A stretch of 64,000 nucleotides of DNA, taken from NCBI RefSeq assembly GCF_041260665.1, contig NZ_JBGCCT010000016.1, positions 186,001 to 250,000 on the forward strand, in the 5' to 3' direction. This DNA comes from Catenulispora sp. GP43. GTDB lineage: Bacteria > Actinomycetota > Actinomycetes > Streptomycetales > Catenulisporaceae. Positions 62,323 through 64,000 of the stretch are shown here, piece after piece; position 1 is the first letter of the stretch, and each line of letters opens with the position of its first letter. The translations under genes and the position numbers were made by a program. The notes under the pieces are model-generated. The model did no database searches and was not told the DNA's origin. It saw only the letters and a program-made list of their open reading frames with translations.

Positions 62323-62790
62323 ATGCACGGACGGCCGGAAGACGAGGAGATGCTGCCCCTCGACGAAGGCGGCTTCTACCGAATCCTCTACACGTCGCCG
62401 ATGCGAATCTCCCTGCCGCACGGAGAGCGCCCCCTGGCCAGCTCGATCTTCTACGCGTTGACCGAGGAACAGCCGATCGGGATGCTGCATCGGAACCGCA
62501 GCGACATCATCCACTTCCTGATCGACGGCGGCCCGATCGAATACCTCACCTACTCCTCCGACGGAGTGCTCTCCCGCAGTCGCATGGACGAAAGCGAGCG
62601 CTTCCTCCTGGTCCCCGGCGGTGAGGCGAAGGCCTCCAGGCTCGTTGACGGGGCCACGTACGGCAGGGTCGCGGAAGTGGTCGTCCCCGGCTTCGACTAT
62701 GCCGACCGCGACTTCGTCACCGAGGAGGAACTGTGGTCATTCCCGCATCTGGTCGACGTTCTGAGTCCTTTCCTGGCCCCGGCGCGATGA
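62323..62790 (+). CDS. DUF985 (Cupin_5) protein
   Basis: A 155-residue cupin-like protein: LDEGGFYRILYTSP, ASSIFYALTEEQPIGMLHRN and DIIHFLIDGGPIEYLTY are the DUF985 blocks. VVPGFDYADRDFV closes the barrel. Function of the family is not established; sugar epimerase-like or sensor roles have been suggested from the fold. AGGAGAGGG precedes the ATG. The stop overlaps the SDR start by four bases (ATGA), so the two are co-translated. Confidence 0.85.
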   Translation: MHGRPEDEEMLPLDEGGFYRILYTSPMRISLPHGERPLASSIFYALTEEQPIGMLHRNRSDIIHFLIDGGPIEYLTYSSDGVLSRSRMDESERFLLVPGGEAKASRLVDGATYGRVAEVVVPGFDYADRDFVTEEELWSFPHLVDVLSPFLAPAR

Positions 62791-63563
62791 CCGTCGGCGC
62801 CCACGGCCTCGCCGACAAGGCGTGCCTCATCACCGGAGCGGGCAGCGGCATCGGCCGCGCCACCGCCGAGCTCTTCGCCCGGCTCGGGGCGCGGGTCACC
62901 GCCGCCGACATCGTCCCGCAGGGACTCAGCACGCTTCAGCGGGCCTGCCGCGACGCCCTCCACGAGGTGGTCACCGTCGTCGGCGACGTGTCAGTTCCCG
63001 ATGACAACCGCAGGATGACCGAGGCGGCGGTCGCCAGCCACGGCCGACTGGACGTCCTGGTCGCCAACGCGGGCATCCTCCCGCTGTCCGACATCACCGA
63101 GACCACACCCGAAGACTGGGACCGGGTGATGGCCGTCGACGGCCGTGGCATGTTCCTCAGCTGCAAGAACGCCATCGCCCAGATGGCCGCCCAGGAAGGC
63201 GGCGGCTCGATCGTCTGCGTCTCCTCCATCTCCGGAGTCGCCGGCCAGGCCAGGCAGGCCGCCTACGGACCGGCCAAGTTCGTCGCCACCGGACTGACCA
63301 AGCACCTGGCGGTCGAGTGGGCCGCGCGCGGCATCCGCGTCAACGCCGTGGCTCCCGGCACCATCCGCACTGAGCGCGTCATGAGCCTTCAGGACGAGCC
63401 CGGCGGACCGGAATACCTCGAGGACATCGCCGCCCTGCACCCCATCGGCCGACTCGGAGAACCCGCGGAGGTCGCCCAGGCCATCGCGTTCCTCGCCTCG
63501 GATGCCGCCTCCTTCATCACCGGGGCCGTCCTGCCCGTTGACGGCGGGTACCTGGCCCAATAG
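62787..63563 (+). CDS. SDR-family oxidoreductase overlapping the DUF985 gene
   Basis: A 258-residue classical SDR: TGAGSGIG, VANAGILP, the catalytic Ser in VSSISGV, YGPAK, VNAVAPGTIRTE and the end VLPVDGGYLAQ. The start lies in the ATGA overlap with the cupin gene. Substrate unknown. The 73-bp gap to the next gene contains short GGCGGCACGG-like repeats only. Confidence 0.88.
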   Translation: MTVGAHGLADKACLITGAGSGIGRATAELFARLGARVTAADIVPQGLSTLQRACRDALHEVVTVVGDVSVPDDNRRMTEAAVASHGRLDVLVANAGILPLSDITETTPEDWDRVMAVDGRGMFLSCKNAIAQMAAQEGGGSIVCVSSISGVAGQARQAAYGPAKFVATGLTKHLAVEWAARGIRVNAVAPGTIRTERVMSLQDEPGGPEYLEDIAALHPIGRLGEPAEVAQAIAFLASDAASFITGAVLPVDGGYLAQ

Positions 63564-63636
63564 CGGCGGCACGGCGGCACGGTGGCACGGCGGGGCGCCA
63601 CCGCAGTCGCGGGTGCTGCCGGGCAAGCTTGGTCCC

Positions 63637-64000
63637 ATGACGAATCCCGACGATGTCGCACCCGCCACCGCCAGGTCCGCGGAACACGCCGACCTGCTCG
63701 CCGCGCTCGCCAGCCACCGTGGCCTACTGCGCCGCACCGTCCGCGACCTCACCGACGAGCAGGCGCGCGAACGCCCCACCGTGAGCGAACTGTGCCTCGG
63801 CGGCCTGATCAAGCACCTCGCCGAAATGGAGCGGCGCTGGACGCGCTTCGCGACCGGCGGCGCCGAGGCGATGGAGAGCGTGCCCATCGATTGGGCGCAC
63901 CAGTTCCGCATGCTGGAGGGCGAGACCCTGGAAGGCGTGCTGGCCGACTTCGCACAGGCCGCCGCCCAGACCGACGCCTTCGTCGGCACGGCGGACCTCG
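63637..64000 (+). CDS. DinB/DUF664-type protein (3' end outside window)
   Basis: The first 121 codons of a four-helix-bundle protein: HADLLAALASHRGLLRRTVR, DLTDEQARERPTVSELCLGG, LIKHLAEMERRWTRFATGG. The LIKHLAEMERRW segment carries the first metal-binding His typical of the DinB-like fold, here the DUF664 branch. Such proteins are often thiol-dependent transferases or of unknown role. The reading frame is open to the right edge; the C-terminal half is missing. Confidence 0.75.
   Translation, partial: MTNPDDVAPATARSAEHADLLAALASHRGLLRRTVRDLTDEQARERPTVSELCLGGLIKHLAEMERRWTRFATGGAEAMESVPIDWAHQFRMLEGETLEGVLADFAQAAAQTDAFVGTADL

Overview
The window is high-GC DNA (about 70 percent G+C) from an actinomycete. 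Supporting signs are a WhiB-family protein, four giant LuxR-type (LAL) ATPase regulators, Tat-type lipoprotein signals, GTG and TTG starts with GGAGG-like sites, and many 4-base ATGA/GTGA overlaps. A large-genome, multicellular lineage (Streptomyces, Catenulispora or Actinospica type) is my guess; genus cannot be fixed from this sequence. I see no rRNA, tRNA, CRISPR array, transposase or prophage, and no gene-free stretch exceeds 300 bases.

Layout. (1) 1-4916: a caspase / NACHT-type NTPase / WD40 protein (runs off the left edge) divergent from a cytosolic LCAT-like lipase. (2) 5026-18694: a protein- and peptide-scavenging island: two paralogous LysR regulators around a secreted M9 collagenase and two S33 peptidases, followed by a five-gene oligopeptide importer. 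(3) 18717-28327: a Tat-exported amine oxidase and a TetR gene, divergent from an amidohydrolase and a second five-gene peptide/nickel-type importer. A perfect 25-bp palindrome lies between tetR and the amidohydrolase gene, and a matching weaker copy lies in front of the amine oxidase gene, so one TetR probably controls both arms. (4) 28350-30557: an FCD-type GntR divergent from a class V aminotransferase, with at least three copies of one inverted repeat between them. (5) 30699-35547: a sugar ABC importer (no ATPase gene) with a GH36 alpha-galactosidase-like enzyme, preceded by a 17-bp tandem repeat. (6) 35537-41735: an acetyltransferase, SDR, LysR, methyltransferase, a shortened DUF4132 protein, a 34-residue ORF with a 13-bp tandem repeat and strong terminator, and a secreted six-bladed Vgb-like propeller. 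(7) 41886-58389: four LAL regulators bracketing a minus-strand operon of hydrolases, cupin and SDR that ends in a translationally coupled wrbA-whiB pair. (8) 58407-64000: a hydrolase remnant, a large secreted GH2 glycosidase, a DUF985 cupin overlapping an SDR gene, and the start of a DinB-type gene.

Taken together the window is mostly about scavenging polymers (collagen-like protein, galactosides, other glycans), importing the products and regulating this from local operators. A possible regulated-cell-death or defence protein sits at the left edge. Short tandem duplications (9 to 18 bp) recur at gene ends and in spacers across the window. All functions are read from motifs and family knowledge; no database search was run.
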